A stretch of DNA of 64,000 nucleotides from Fimbriimonadales bacterium. Lineage in GTDB: Bacteria; Armatimonadota; Fimbriimonadia; Fimbriimonadales; GBS-DC. Where the stretch lies: contig BPGO01000001.1 in NCBI GenBank assembly GCA_026003075.1, positions 310,001 to 374,000 of the forward strand, in the 5' to 3' direction. Shown here in pieces: positions 27,916-35,459 of this stretch (its first letter is position 1; each line of letters starts with the position of its first letter). The notes below the pieces were generated by a model. The model searched no databases and was not told the origin of the DNA. It was given only the letters and a program-made list of their open reading frames with translations. Made by a program: the position numbers and the translations under genes.

Positions 27916-28737
27916 ATGCCGTTAGAGTTTCGCAGTCGTGAGGACGAGGGGTTCTCGATCCGCCGGTTCCTGAAAACTTTCGGCGTAGGCGTTGCTGTGT
28001 TCCTTATCTTCATGGCGATAGGCTACTACCTGATTGGTCCCCGCATCACGGTCTCGGAAGAGGGACAACTTCGGCTACGCTTCGCTGCGCAATCTAAAAG
28101 CGATTCCATAGCCCCACCCGACGCCAGCGCTGCAAAGCCGATGCCCAAAGTCGAAGTTTACGAAAAGCTCTCACCCGATGTCACGGCAGGGACAGGCGTA
28201 ATTATCGGCTCGCGGGAGGTCGCACCGTTCGATTACGAACAGTACCAACGGAAGCGTCGCGAACGGAAACCAAAGCCGCCTACGGAAACCGCGCCGCAAA
28301 CGGATCAGACGCCTGCTGCAACGGACGACGACTATTTCGTGCCCGACACCCCACCCGACGAGCCAGTTCCCCCACCGACGGAACCTGCCCCCGAACCTAC
28401 CGAGCCGCCTACTACCCAGCCTGCACCCGCTCCAACCGAACCGCCCACGACCCAGCCTGCGCCACAACCGCCAACGCGGACCGAAACGGAAACGTCCCAC
28501 CAAAATGCACTCTATCGCGTGCAGGTGGGAGTCTACGAGAGCCGCGAAAACGCCAATCTCGCAGCTCAAGCACTGCATAGCAGCGGCTTTGAAGCAAGCA
28601 TCGTTCCGTTTCAGCGCGACGGCAAAACGCTCTATCGCGTGCAGGTACTCGTGACACGCGATAGAGCGAAAGCCGATACGCTCAAATCGCAGATGGAAAG
28701 CAAAGGCTTTAACGCAACGATTGTGAAACTGCAGTAA
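27916..28737 (+). CDS. SPOR-domain membrane protein
   Basis: 273 residues. A short cytoplasmic segment is followed by one membrane helix at about 22-45 ('VGVAVFLIFMAIGYYLIGP'), a long Pro/Thr/Glu-rich spacer with near-repeats of 'EPPTTQPAPAPT' (about 100-190), and a C-terminal SPOR domain ('YRVQVGVYESRENANLAAQA', then 'YRVQVLVTRDRAKADTLKSQ'). SPOR domains bind denuded septal peptidoglycan, so a division or cell-wall role is likely. I start at ATG 27916 because GGAGG lies five bases before it and a TATAAT is at 27895-27900. The upstream in-frame ATG would run into the promoter. Confidence 0.87.
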   Translation: MPLEFRSREDEGFSIRRFLKTFGVGVAVFLIFMAIGYYLIGPRITVSEEGQLRLRFAAQSKSDSIAPPDASAAKPMPKVEVYEKLSPDVTAGTGVIIGSREVAPFDYEQYQRKRRERKPKPPTETAPQTDQTPAATDDDYFVPDTPPDEPVPPPTEPAPEPTEPPTTQPAPAPTEPPTTQPAPQPPTRTETETSHQNALYRVQVGVYESRENANLAAQALHSSGFEASIVPFQRDGKTLYRVQVLVTRDRAKADTLKSQMESKGFNATIVKLQ

Positions 28738-28739
28738 GT

Positions 28740-29639
28740 TTATTTCTCCGCGAGATGTTCGCGGGCGAGCGCACGCAACTTTGTGAGCGCTTGCTTTTCC
28801 AACTGTCGAGCGCGTTCACGCGAAAGCCGCTTGGCATGACCCGGCGGAATCTCGCTCACCTCCAACCCTAAGTGGCGATAAATCGCCCATCGCTCGCCCG
28901 GGGTGAGGTGCTTATCGATAATCTCAAAGATTTCCGAAACCCACACGCGCTCCACTGCGACGGCTTCGGGATCGGCTTCCTCGGGACTTGCCAGCAATCC
29001 GCCCAGTGGAGTACTTTGGTCATCGCGCGCTTTGTATTCGAGAGAGTAGTTCCCACGGGCATAGCACGACAATTTGATCACCTTACTAACGGGCATCTCC
29101 AATTGCGCTGCAATCTCCTCGTCTGTCGGCTCCCGGCCTAAAGTCGCGCGCAGCTCGTTGCGCGTGCGTTCAATCTTGCGCAGGGAATCGATAGCGTGAT
29201 TGGGCAAACGTATGATATTTGTATGGGCGTCCGCGGCGCGTCCTACGCTCTGCCGAATCCAGTGAACCGCGTAGGTGCTGAAACGCAACCCTCGGCTCAA
29301 ATCGAAGTTGCGTATTGCTTTGACCAGTCCGATAGCACCTTCCTGCACGAGGTCTTCCAGCGGTAATCCGGGGCGAACATACCGACGCGCAATGCTTATC
29401 ACGAGGCGCAGGTTCGACTCAATAAGGCGGTTTTGCGCGTCTTCGTCGCCCTCCTGAGCGCGTTGGAGCAGTTCCAACTCCTCGTCAGGCTGCAAGAGCG
29501 GACGGCGCAATAACTCGCCCCAAATCGAGTCCAGAGCAGTGCCACTCAGGCTCTGTCCGACTTCAGGTTCCACCTCGGGCGCCTCGTTGCCCCAGCACTC
29601 CATTTCAGCAGTTCCAGCATAATCGCTCAAAGAATGCAT
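28740..29639 (-). CDS. Sigma-70 family factor (RpoD-like group) with altered region 4.2
   Basis: About 299 residues. Region 1.2 begins 'DSIWGELLRRPLLQPDEELE'. Regions 2.1-2.4 are well conserved ('NLRLVISIARRYVRPGLPLE', 'GLRFSTYAVHWIRQSVG'), then region 3 ('ELRATLGREPTDEEIAAQLE') and region 4. In region 4.2 the usual first helix (TLEEVG-x-x-F) is missing and replaced by 'VSEIPPGHAKRL', while the recognition helix remains as 'SRERARQLEKQALTKLR'. It is too short for a primary sigma with region 1.1, so it is probably a group 2/3 factor. The start could also lie upstream, at TTG 29675 or ATG 29672. A sigma-54-like site lies 40-55 bases ahead of ATG 29639. Confidence 0.88.
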   Translation of the reverse strand: MHSLSDYAGTAEMECWGNEAPEVEPEVGQSLSGTALDSIWGELLRRPLLQPDEELELLQRAQEGDEDAQNRLIESNLRLVISIARRYVRPGLPLEDLVQEGAIGLVKAIRNFDLSRGLRFSTYAVHWIRQSVGRAADAHTNIIRLPNHAIDSLRKIERTRNELRATLGREPTDEEIAAQLEMPVSKVIKLSCYARGNYSLEYKARDDQSTPLGGLLASPEEADPEAVAVERVWVSEIFEIIDKHLTPGERWAIYRHLGLEVSEIPPGHAKRLSRERARQLEKQALTKLRALAREHLAEK

Positions 29640-29678
29640 CCTTCTAATACCCCCGCTGCGTGTTGCAATCATCAATAC

Positions 29679-29694
29679 AGCAACTTTCGTGCCA
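29679..29694. repeat. 16-bp repeat copy 2, upstream of the sigma factor gene
   Basis: Identical to 27862-27877. On the minus strand it reads TGGCAC-GAAAG-TTGC-T, a near-perfect sigma-54 -24/-12 element aimed at the sigma-70 gene, with a predicted start about 30 bases before ATG 29639. No rpoN or activator gene is in the window, so use by sigma-54 is unproven. Confidence 0.45.
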
Positions 29695-29755
29695 AATGAG
29701 TCGTTGGTGATTCGGGAGGCTATTTAAGGGGAGGAAAATGGCTAAAGTGTGGCAT

Positions 29756-29832
29756 TGGTCGGGGCGGGCAGATTCGAACTGCCGACCTCTCCCACCCGAA
29801 AGGAGCGCTCTACCATGCTGAGCTACGCCCCG
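29756..29832 (-). tRNA. tRNA-Pro (anticodon CGG)
   Basis: The minus strand folds as a cloverleaf: acceptor CGGGGCG/CGCCCCG, D-arm GCTC-AGCATGGTA-GAGC, anticodon arm CTCCT-TTCGGGT-GGGAG, variable AGGTC, and T-arm GGCAG-TTCGAAT-CTGCC, then discriminator A and an encoded CCA. The anticodon is CGG with G37, as expected for proline, reading CCG. Confidence 0.96.
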
Positions 29833-29888
29833 ACCTGGCTTGAATTGTACCTCATCACACACTCAGGCGTCAAGGGGGTGGAAGGCGT

Positions 29889-30293
29889 TCAAAAAACTCG
29901 CCTTTTCAACAGACGTACAAAGCCCTCCTGCTCAAAGTGCCGATCGGTCGTTAATGCCTCCGTCGTACCGCGCAGGCGCATCAGCACGAAGCTCACCGCG
30001 TCGCAGAGGGAGTAGGTTTTATCAGGGCGGGCGCGTAAGAGTTGAATAGCACTTTCCATCAGCACTTGATCCACCCAAACGACCTCAGTGAGGGGGTCAT
30101 CTATCAGCGATTGCAGAAATTCCAGAGCCATGTCCACATGGAGCCCGCGTGCCCGGCATACTGGAAGAAATTCAGCCAGTACGCAGCTGTGGGTTAGGCG
30201 CCATCGGGCACTTCGAAAAAGCCGAGTAGCTTCCGCATGGCGGTTCTCGCTCTGGTCACAACAGCAGACCAGCCCAGAGGTATCCAGCAGCAT
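29889..30293 (-). CDS. PIN-domain toxin (VapC-like)
   Basis: 134 residues. PIN fold with the acidic residues in place: Asp in 'MLLDTSGLVC', Glu in 'CVLAEFLPVC', Asp in 'YSLCDAVSFVLM' and Asp in 'TTDRHFEQEGF'. PIN toxins are Mg-dependent RNases that cut tRNA or rRNA. Its start overlaps the stop of the RHH antitoxin by one base. It lies about 55 bases upstream of tRNA-Pro, which need not be its target. Confidence 0.9.
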   Translation of the reverse strand: MLLDTSGLVCCCDQSENRHAEATRLFRSARWRLTHSCVLAEFLPVCRARGLHVDMALEFLQSLIDDPLTEVVWVDQVLMESAIQLLRARPDKTYSLCDAVSFVLMRLRGTTEALTTDRHFEQEGFVRLLKRRVF

Positions 30294-30577
30294 CAGGGCG
30301 TCTCCTTGGGCAGGTTCATGGCTTCACGCACTAAGTCCTCTTCTATGCGCTCACTGTCCGCCGAGAAAGGGTCGCCACTACACCCTGCCCCCAAATAGCG
30401 TTCTATCCGCTCTTTTGCCTGACGATGCTGCTCCTCGCTCAGCACTCGAGCAGGGCGTGAACCATGTTTGAGCAGGAACTCCATGACGCATTCTTCTACC
30501 GTGCGCCCTGTGCGTGCCGCGATGCGCTCGCATGCCGCATAGACCTCATCAGGCACCTGTATCGTAAGCGTCTTCAT
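30293..30577 (-). CDS. Ribbon-helix-helix antitoxin partner of the PIN toxin
   Basis: 94 residues. The N-terminus 'MKTLTIQVPDEVYAACERIA' is a typical beta-strand plus helix of the RHH DNA-binding fold, and the C-terminal half is charged and probably wraps the toxin. ATG 30577 is chosen because GGAGG lies eight bases ahead. A 15-bp perfect hairpin lies about 50 bases upstream and is a candidate operator for autoregulation. Confidence 0.85.
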   Translation of the reverse strand: MKTLTIQVPDEVYAACERIAARTGRTVEECVMEFLLKHGSRPARVLSEEQHRQAKERIERYLGAGCSGDPFSADSERIEEDLVREAMNLPKETP

Positions 30578-30625
30578 CTTTACTGCCTCCGGCTTTAAGT
30601 ATTGCACATTCCATTCATTCGGCAA

Positions 30626-30663
30626 GTATCAGGGCGAACGCTTACCGTCGTTCGCCCTGATAC
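30626..30663. repeat. 15-bp perfect inverted repeat upstream of the antitoxin gene
   Basis: Arms GTATCAGGGCGAACG (30626-30640) and CGTTCGCCCTGATAC (30649-30663) with an 8-base spacer. No T-run follows on either strand. It could be the toxin-antitoxin operator (RHH proteins bind such palindromes) or a transcript hairpin. The right arm continues directly into the decayed copy of the acyl-CoA ligase 5' end. Confidence 0.6.
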
Positions 30664-30742
30664 AAATCCTGCCCTGTGCGGCGAAATGCTTAATGTGAGC
30701 AAGTCAACAACAATGCGACTACACAAGATTATCGTCAATGGA
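30657..30742 (+). pseudogene. Decayed duplicate of the acyl-CoA ligase 5' region
   Basis: Aligns without gaps to about 31458-31543 at roughly three-quarters identity by eye, covering the upstream region, the ribosome-binding site and the first ~10 codons ('MRLHKIIVNG' against 'MLLHQIIERG'). The Shine-Dalgarno AGGAGGTC of the intact copy is AGCAAGTC here, and homology stops soon after. It is a relic of a tandem duplication now partly overwritten by the dinB-like gene. Confidence 0.7.
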
Positions 30743-31205
30743 ACGCCGTATCACCGTAGAGCAACTGAATGTAAGCAATCTGTCCAAGATGATAAGTCAG
30801 GTTCCAATAGTGAATGAGGCATCCCTCAGCCACGGTGTAGGTTCTTCCCCACGGGGCGACTGCGGTCTGGCTCAGTTCCGTTTCAGAGAGTGACTCCGCG
30901 ACTTGGAGCAGTTTTTGGGTGTTCTCGCGAAGGGCTTGCTCACACGCCTCGAGGGAGGTGAGGGACGCCGCCTGTGCCCAATATGGCGCGTACTGTTCCA
31001 TGCGGGGCGGCGCTTGGGGACGCTCCTGCAGCCACGCTGTCAGCGCAGCCGGTAACACGGCACATTCCTGCAGGATTTCCAGCACCGAACGCGCATGCTC
31101 CGCAGGACGCCAATTCAACTTTTCGGCGGGAACCGCTTTCGCGTAGCGTAGCAATTCCTCAACCGCGTTTAGGGTGACCCTCTCCACAAGCTGCTTGAAT
31201 GGCAT
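30735..31205 (-). CDS. DinB family protein
   Basis: 156 residues, four-helix-bundle DinB/YfiT-like fold. The C-terminal helix has the family pattern 'HYWNLTYHLGQIAYIQLLYG' with two of the three metal-binding His; at the first position, in 'LQECAVLPAALTAW', I see no His, so metal binding may be altered. Members include thiol-dependent S-transferases and proteins of unknown role. Two tandem ATGs occur. I prefer the second (31205), six bases after GGAGG. Its 3' end runs into the decayed acyl-CoA ligase duplicate. Confidence 0.82.
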   Translation of the reverse strand: MPFKQLVERVTLNAVEELLRYAKAVPAEKLNWRPAEHARSVLEILQECAVLPAALTAWLQERPQAPPRMEQYAPYWAQAASLTSLEACEQALRENTQKLLQVAESLSETELSQTAVAPWGRTYTVAEGCLIHYWNLTYHLGQIAYIQLLYGDTAFH

Positions 31206-31271
31206 CATCGACCTCCGCTGTTAGGGTTCAGCACCGACGCAGTTCCTCCTGCAGCGGGTATAACTGTTCCG

Positions 31272-31430
31272 ATGGCGTTTTTGAGGTATCAGGCGCGTAT
31301 GATGTGGCAGCTCCTTTTCTGGGCGGGGTTGAGTCTGGGCGCGGTCGTTTTGCAAGGTGCGTTCCTGCTGCTGTTTGACACTTGGCACGCTGTGCGCCTC
31401 CCACGCACGGTACACCTTGCACAGGAGTAA
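31272..31430 (+). CDS. Small single-span membrane protein (52 aa), leaderless candidate
   Basis: ATG 31272 to TAA 31430. The product is 'MAFLRYQARMMWQLLFWAGL' followed by 'SLGAVVLQGAFLLLFDTWHA' and a basic tail ending 'VHLAQE'. Basic residues precede one hydrophobic helix of about 23 residues, with His/Arg after it. GGTATAAC ends seven bases before the ATG, the same spacing as other leaderless genes here. I know no homologue. Its placement 80 bases before the acyl-CoA ligase could mean joint function or simply co-transcription. Confidence 0.5.
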   Translation: MAFLRYQARMMWQLLFWAGLSLGAVVLQGAFLLLFDTWHAVRLPRTVHLAQE

Positions 31431-31509
31431 GAGAAACGCTCCCCCTCACCCCCCTGATAGGAATCTTGCCCTGTGTGGCGAAACTGGTGATGCGAGGAGG
31501 TCAACGACG

Positions 31510-33045
31510 ATGCTACTACACCAAATTATCGAGCGTGGTGCAAGCCAACATCCTGATAAGCCTGCGCTCATTTTCCGAGACCACCCGATTTCGTATGCCC
31601 AGCTATGGGGCGCGGTGAACGCTTTCGCGCGAGGACTGCGCGACGAGTTGGGTATTCAGGCGGGCGACCGCGTGGGCATCATGCTGCCGAACCTACCGCA
31701 GTTTGTGATTGCCTACCATGCGTTGGGGCGGTTGGGCGCCATCGCCGTGCCGGTGAACCCACTGCTCAAAGCCCCCGAAATCGCCTACATCTGGAACGAT
31801 GCGGGCGTCAAAGCGGCGGTTACCTTCCCGATGACGCTGGAAACCGTGCTGCAGGCGAAACCCGAAATCCCCAGCATGCAAACCGTGCTACTCGTCGGTG
31901 CGGAGGGTGAACTGCCCGAAGGGGTACGCGCGTTCGAGAGCCTTATGAAACCGCAAGGCGACCCATTGCCCCCTGCACCGGTCAGTGAGAACGACCCCGT
32001 CGTGTTCATCTACACTTCGGGCACAACGGGGTTCCCCAAAGGCGTGATGCTCTCCAGCGACAACATCCTGTTCGATGTCGAAGCGTGCCAAGCGTTGCTG
32101 GAGCTCAATCCCGACGAGCGGTTTTTGACCGTGCTGCCCCTGTTCCACTCGTTCGGGCAGACAGTATGTATGAATTTCTGCCTGTGGCTGGGCGGTACTA
32201 CGGTGCTCATGGAACGGTTCCTGCCCCAGCAGACTCTGGAGGCGTTGGAGAAACATCGCATCACGCTTTTCCCAGGCGTGCCCGCGATGTACGCGGCGAT
32301 TCTGCATGTGCCTGCCGAGCGCGAGTACGACCTCAGCGCGCTCAAATATTGCGTATCAGGGGGTGCGCCGATGCCAGAACCCGTGCAGCGCGCCTTCGAA
32401 CAGCGGTTCAACTGCGCCATCTTGGAGGGCGACGGACCCACCGAGTGCGCCCCCGTAACCAGCGTGAACCCACCACCCCACAAAGGCGTGCGCAAAATCG
32501 GCTCCGTCGGCATCCCCTTGCCCGGGATTCAGATCAAAATCTTCGATGAGAACGACAACGAGCTGCCCGTCGGCGAAATCGGCGAGATTGTGGTGCGCGG
32601 GCGCAATGTGATGCTCGGCTACTACAACAACCCCGAAGCGACCGCTGAAGCGATGCGCAACGGCTGGTATCACACGGGCGATATGGGCAAGTTCGACGAG
32701 GACGGCTACCTGTATATCGTCGATCGCAAGAAAGATATGATTATCGTGGGCGGGATTAATGTGTACCCCAGCGAAGTGGAGCGCGTTCTGATGGAGCATC
32801 CTGCGGTGGCGATGTGCGCGGTGATTGGCAAACCCGACCCCGAACGCGGCGAAGTCCCGATTGCCGTCATCGTACCCAAGCCCGATACCCAGCCCGATCC
32901 GCGTGAAATCATCCGCTTCGCTCGCGAACGCCTCGCGAACTTCAAAGTGCCCCGCGAGGTGATCTTCCGCAGCGAACTACCCATCTCCAACACGGGCAAG
33001 GTGCTGAAGCGTCTCCTTAAAAAGGAGTTGGATCTGGAGAGTTGA
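31510..33045 (+). CDS. Acyl-CoA synthetase / long-chain fatty acid-CoA ligase family
   Basis: 511 residues of the ANL superfamily. The ATP motif is 'VFIYTSGTTGFPKGVMLSS'; later come the adenylate motif 'GWYHTGDMGKFDEDGYLYIV' and the hinge 'DRKKDMIIVGGINVYPSEVE', and the catalytic Lys in 'ISNTGKVLKRLLKKEL'. It activates a carboxylate to acyl-AMP and then acyl-CoA; the chain length cannot be told. ATG 31510 follows GAGGAGG by about ten bases; the upstream in-frame region is out of family. It overlaps the next gene's possible TTG start by four bases. Confidence 0.94.
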   Translation: MLLHQIIERGASQHPDKPALIFRDHPISYAQLWGAVNAFARGLRDELGIQAGDRVGIMLPNLPQFVIAYHALGRLGAIAVPVNPLLKAPEIAYIWNDAGVKAAVTFPMTLETVLQAKPEIPSMQTVLLVGAEGELPEGVRAFESLMKPQGDPLPPAPVSENDPVVFIYTSGTTGFPKGVMLSSDNILFDVEACQALLELNPDERFLTVLPLFHSFGQTVCMNFCLWLGGTTVLMERFLPQQTLEALEKHRITLFPGVPAMYAAILHVPAEREYDLSALKYCVSGGAPMPEPVQRAFEQRFNCAILEGDGPTECAPVTSVNPPPHKGVRKIGSVGIPLPGIQIKIFDENDNELPVGEIGEIVVRGRNVMLGYYNNPEATAEAMRNGWYHTGDMGKFDEDGYLYIVDRKKDMIIVGGINVYPSEVERVLMEHPAVAMCAVIGKPDPERGEVPIAVIVPKPDTQPDPREIIRFARERLANFKVPREVIFRSELPISNTGKVLKRLLKKELDLES

Positions 33046-33053
33046 AAACGGCG

Positions 33054-35408
33054 ATGCGCGTGGGAATCGGAACCTTGGCGAGGGTGAGCGTTCTCTTACT
33101 CCTCTTCACCCTCGCCTATGCCCAAACGCCCACGCCTGCCGAATCGAAGCCCACGCTCGGCGTCGCAATCGATTACGCCCCCGAAACCTTCAGTGAGACG
33201 CTCACGCGTCTCAAAGCGCAAGGCGTGGAGGAAGTCATCATTCGCCTGACAGAACTGCCCACGCCGGAACGCTGGGACGCGCTGGTGCAGGCGGCGGAGA
33301 ACTCAGGACTGCGCTGGCGGTTGTGGCTCTCGAACCTCCCACGCACCGACGGCTGGCAAGTCGCCCCCGAGCGGTATCGCATCGCGGGCAACCCCGACGG
33401 GGTGTATACCGTCCAAATCCCCGATGCAACACGCACCGTGCTGGTGGTCTCCCCGCGTGAGACGCCCTTTTTACGCCTGCAGGCGACGCTCGAACTCAGC
33501 AACGGACGCGCCCTCACCGCCATCGGTGACACTGCGGAGAGCGTGCTGTTGCTGTATCCTCTGCGCCGACACGCTTTGCCCGACCTCTGGGACGGCTGGG
33601 ATGCCTACCGCGATACGCTGCTGAGCCTGCTCCAGCGACGCGCCCCCAAAACAAACTTTCAGGGCTGGATAGTGCATAGCGAGTGGGATACACTGAGCCT
33701 GAGCGCGTTCCCGACCAGATCGCTTGCCCAAGCCGAGTGGCTCGCCTTCCTCAAGACCCGCTATCCTGACCTGACCGAGCTGGAACGGGCGTGGGATGTG
33801 AGTGTGAAGTTGGAGCGGCACGAGCAGGCAGCGCAACTGATTCCACTCTGGCGTGAGGGGCGCGGACTGCCGATTTTCATCACGCTGGACAGCTCGGTTA
33901 AGCCCCAAGAGGTGGATAGCAACCGCAGCCGCTTCTGGAACGACTGGCAAGCGTTCCTGCTGGAGCGATGGCGTGGGTTGCTGAGTGGGCTGCGCAACGC
34001 GTTGCGCAACCACACGCCCGACGCAGAGTTTTTGGTGTTGCAAACCGCGCCGAACCCTGCCGAGCTGCCCACGCCCGAAGCGTTCACCGACCCCCAGCTC
34101 CCCACCGGATGGCTCCTCCCCGCGGATCAACGCGAGGGATGGCGCACACACCTACTGCTGGAGACACAACGACGCGAACGCATCGGCGCGTCCTTACACA
34201 CGGTGATCGCGGAGTGGGCAGGCGACGACGCCGAACGCGCCAGCCTGTTCCAGACCTTCGCGCGAAATATGGGAATTGAGCGCCTCTATTGGCTTATAGA
34301 CGCGCAGAGGTTTCCTGAGACGGCGTGGCAAGCGTTGCGGCAGACCGATACCCTGCCCGATACGCCCGCGTTTCAACCCTTCCCGATTACTTTGTGGGGA
34401 CTGACTCAAATCCGCCAGTACCGCAGCGGGTGGTGGCTCCCCAGTGATCAGCCTGATTTGCAACCCTTGCTTTGGGGGTTCGAGATTCACGGCTTCCAGC
34501 GCGGCGCGGAAGTACGCACCCTCGATGCACAGGGCAACCTGCAAATCACGCGCCAGTTGGAACTGTGCCTGTGGCTGGACGAGGGTGAGCGCGAGATTAC
34601 CCTGCGTCGCTTCGACCGTGCCCCCCTCACCGCGTTCGACTTGGACGGCAATCCTGTGCGGCTCGATGTTCGTGGCGACCTTGTGCGCCTGCGCGTCGGC
34701 ACGGTTCCCGTGCGCATTCGCGGCTTCCAGAGCGAACCGGTGTGCGAGACGAGCGTCGAGCAGTGGGTCGCGCGTGTGGAGGAGTTGCTGAAGCGCGGCA
34801 ACCCTACAGGACAAGACGCTGCCGTGCTGAAGTTCAACTTCGACAACGCGCTCAGCGTCTATCGGCGCAACCCCGCGCAGGGCTTCAGCCTCGTGCGCAC
34901 CAACTGGTTCGAGTTCGAACGCGCCTATCAGAGCTCCCGTTGGATTGAGGCGGAGAGCGCACGCCTGCACGAGTTCGGCACGATACGGCGCGATAAGGCG
35001 ATGAGCGGCGGCGCGACGCTTTGGCTCCGCGCCATGATGCCGATTGAGAGCGCGTCGGCGACCTACAACCTGACCCTACGCGAAACGCAGAACTACACGA
35101 TTTGGCTGGCGGTTCGCGGCGCCCCTACAGGCACGGTAGAGTGGCAAATTGTTCAGCCCACCGACGCAGAGGCGAAACCCATCGCCGAGGGTGTCGCGTT
35201 GCTTTCGTCAGAACGCGCCGTGAGCCGCTATGCTGATCAGTGCCTCTGGATACCGTTGGGCGACGCCCCTCTCAAAGGCGGCGACTACCAACTCCGCCTG
35301 CGCTGGAAACCCAACGCGCAACACCCCCCACACTACGCCGAGTGGGATGTGATTCTGGTCGCGCCTGCAGGCGTGCAACCCAAGCATGTGTTGCCCCCCA
35401 TTTACTGA
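33054..35408 (+). CDS. Secreted glycosidase-like protein (GH42-like TIM barrel), unassigned
   Basis: 784 residues. A signal peptide ('LARVSVLLLLFTLAYAQ') leads into a TIM-barrel-like half. There 'GWIVHSEWDTLSLSAFPTR' and 'EWLAFLKTRYPDLTELERAW' resemble the F-x-x-W-L-x-x-RY-x-x-L-x-x-LN-x-AWG region of GH42 beta-galactosidases, but I cannot identify both catalytic Glu with confidence. The C-terminal third looks like beta-sandwich domains. No anchor is seen, so it is exported to the periplasm or beyond. ATG 33054 gives a clean signal peptide; TTG 33042, overlapping the previous stop, is the alternative. Confidence 0.6.
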   Translation: MRVGIGTLARVSVLLLLFTLAYAQTPTPAESKPTLGVAIDYAPETFSETLTRLKAQGVEEVIIRLTELPTPERWDALVQAAENSGLRWRLWLSNLPRTDGWQVAPERYRIAGNPDGVYTVQIPDATRTVLVVSPRETPFLRLQATLELSNGRALTAIGDTAESVLLLYPLRRHALPDLWDGWDAYRDTLLSLLQRRAPKTNFQGWIVHSEWDTLSLSAFPTRSLAQAEWLAFLKTRYPDLTELERAWDVSVKLERHEQAAQLIPLWREGRGLPIFITLDSSVKPQEVDSNRSRFWNDWQAFLLERWRGLLSGLRNALRNHTPDAEFLVLQTAPNPAELPTPEAFTDPQLPTGWLLPADQREGWRTHLLLETQRRERIGASLHTVIAEWAGDDAERASLFQTFARNMGIERLYWLIDAQRFPETAWQALRQTDTLPDTPAFQPFPITLWGLTQIRQYRSGWWLPSDQPDLQPLLWGFEIHGFQRGAEVRTLDAQGNLQITRQLELCLWLDEGEREITLRRFDRAPLTAFDLDGNPVRLDVRGDLVRLRVGTVPVRIRGFQSEPVCETSVEQWVARVEELLKRGNPTGQDAAVLKFNFDNALSVYRRNPAQGFSLVRTNWFEFERAYQSSRWIEAESARLHEFGTIRRDKAMSGGATLWLRAMMPIESASATYNLTLRETQNYTIWLAVRGAPTGTVEWQIVQPTDAEAKPIAEGVALLSSERAVSRYADQCLWIPLGDAPLKGGDYQLRLRWKPNAQHPPHYAEWDVILVAPAGVQPKHVLPPIY

Positions 35409-35421
35409 ATCCGCCGCGCAA

Positions 35422-35429
35422 GGTACAAT
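35422..35429 (+). promoter_or_regulatory. -10 element GGTACAAT upstream of the 210-aa protein gene
   Basis: It lies 30 bases before ATG 35460. The short leader contains GGAGG nine bases ahead of the start, so this transcript has a normal ribosome-binding site. Confidence 0.5.
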
Positions 35430-35459
35430 CTATGCCGAGACCAACTGGAGGCAACATCG

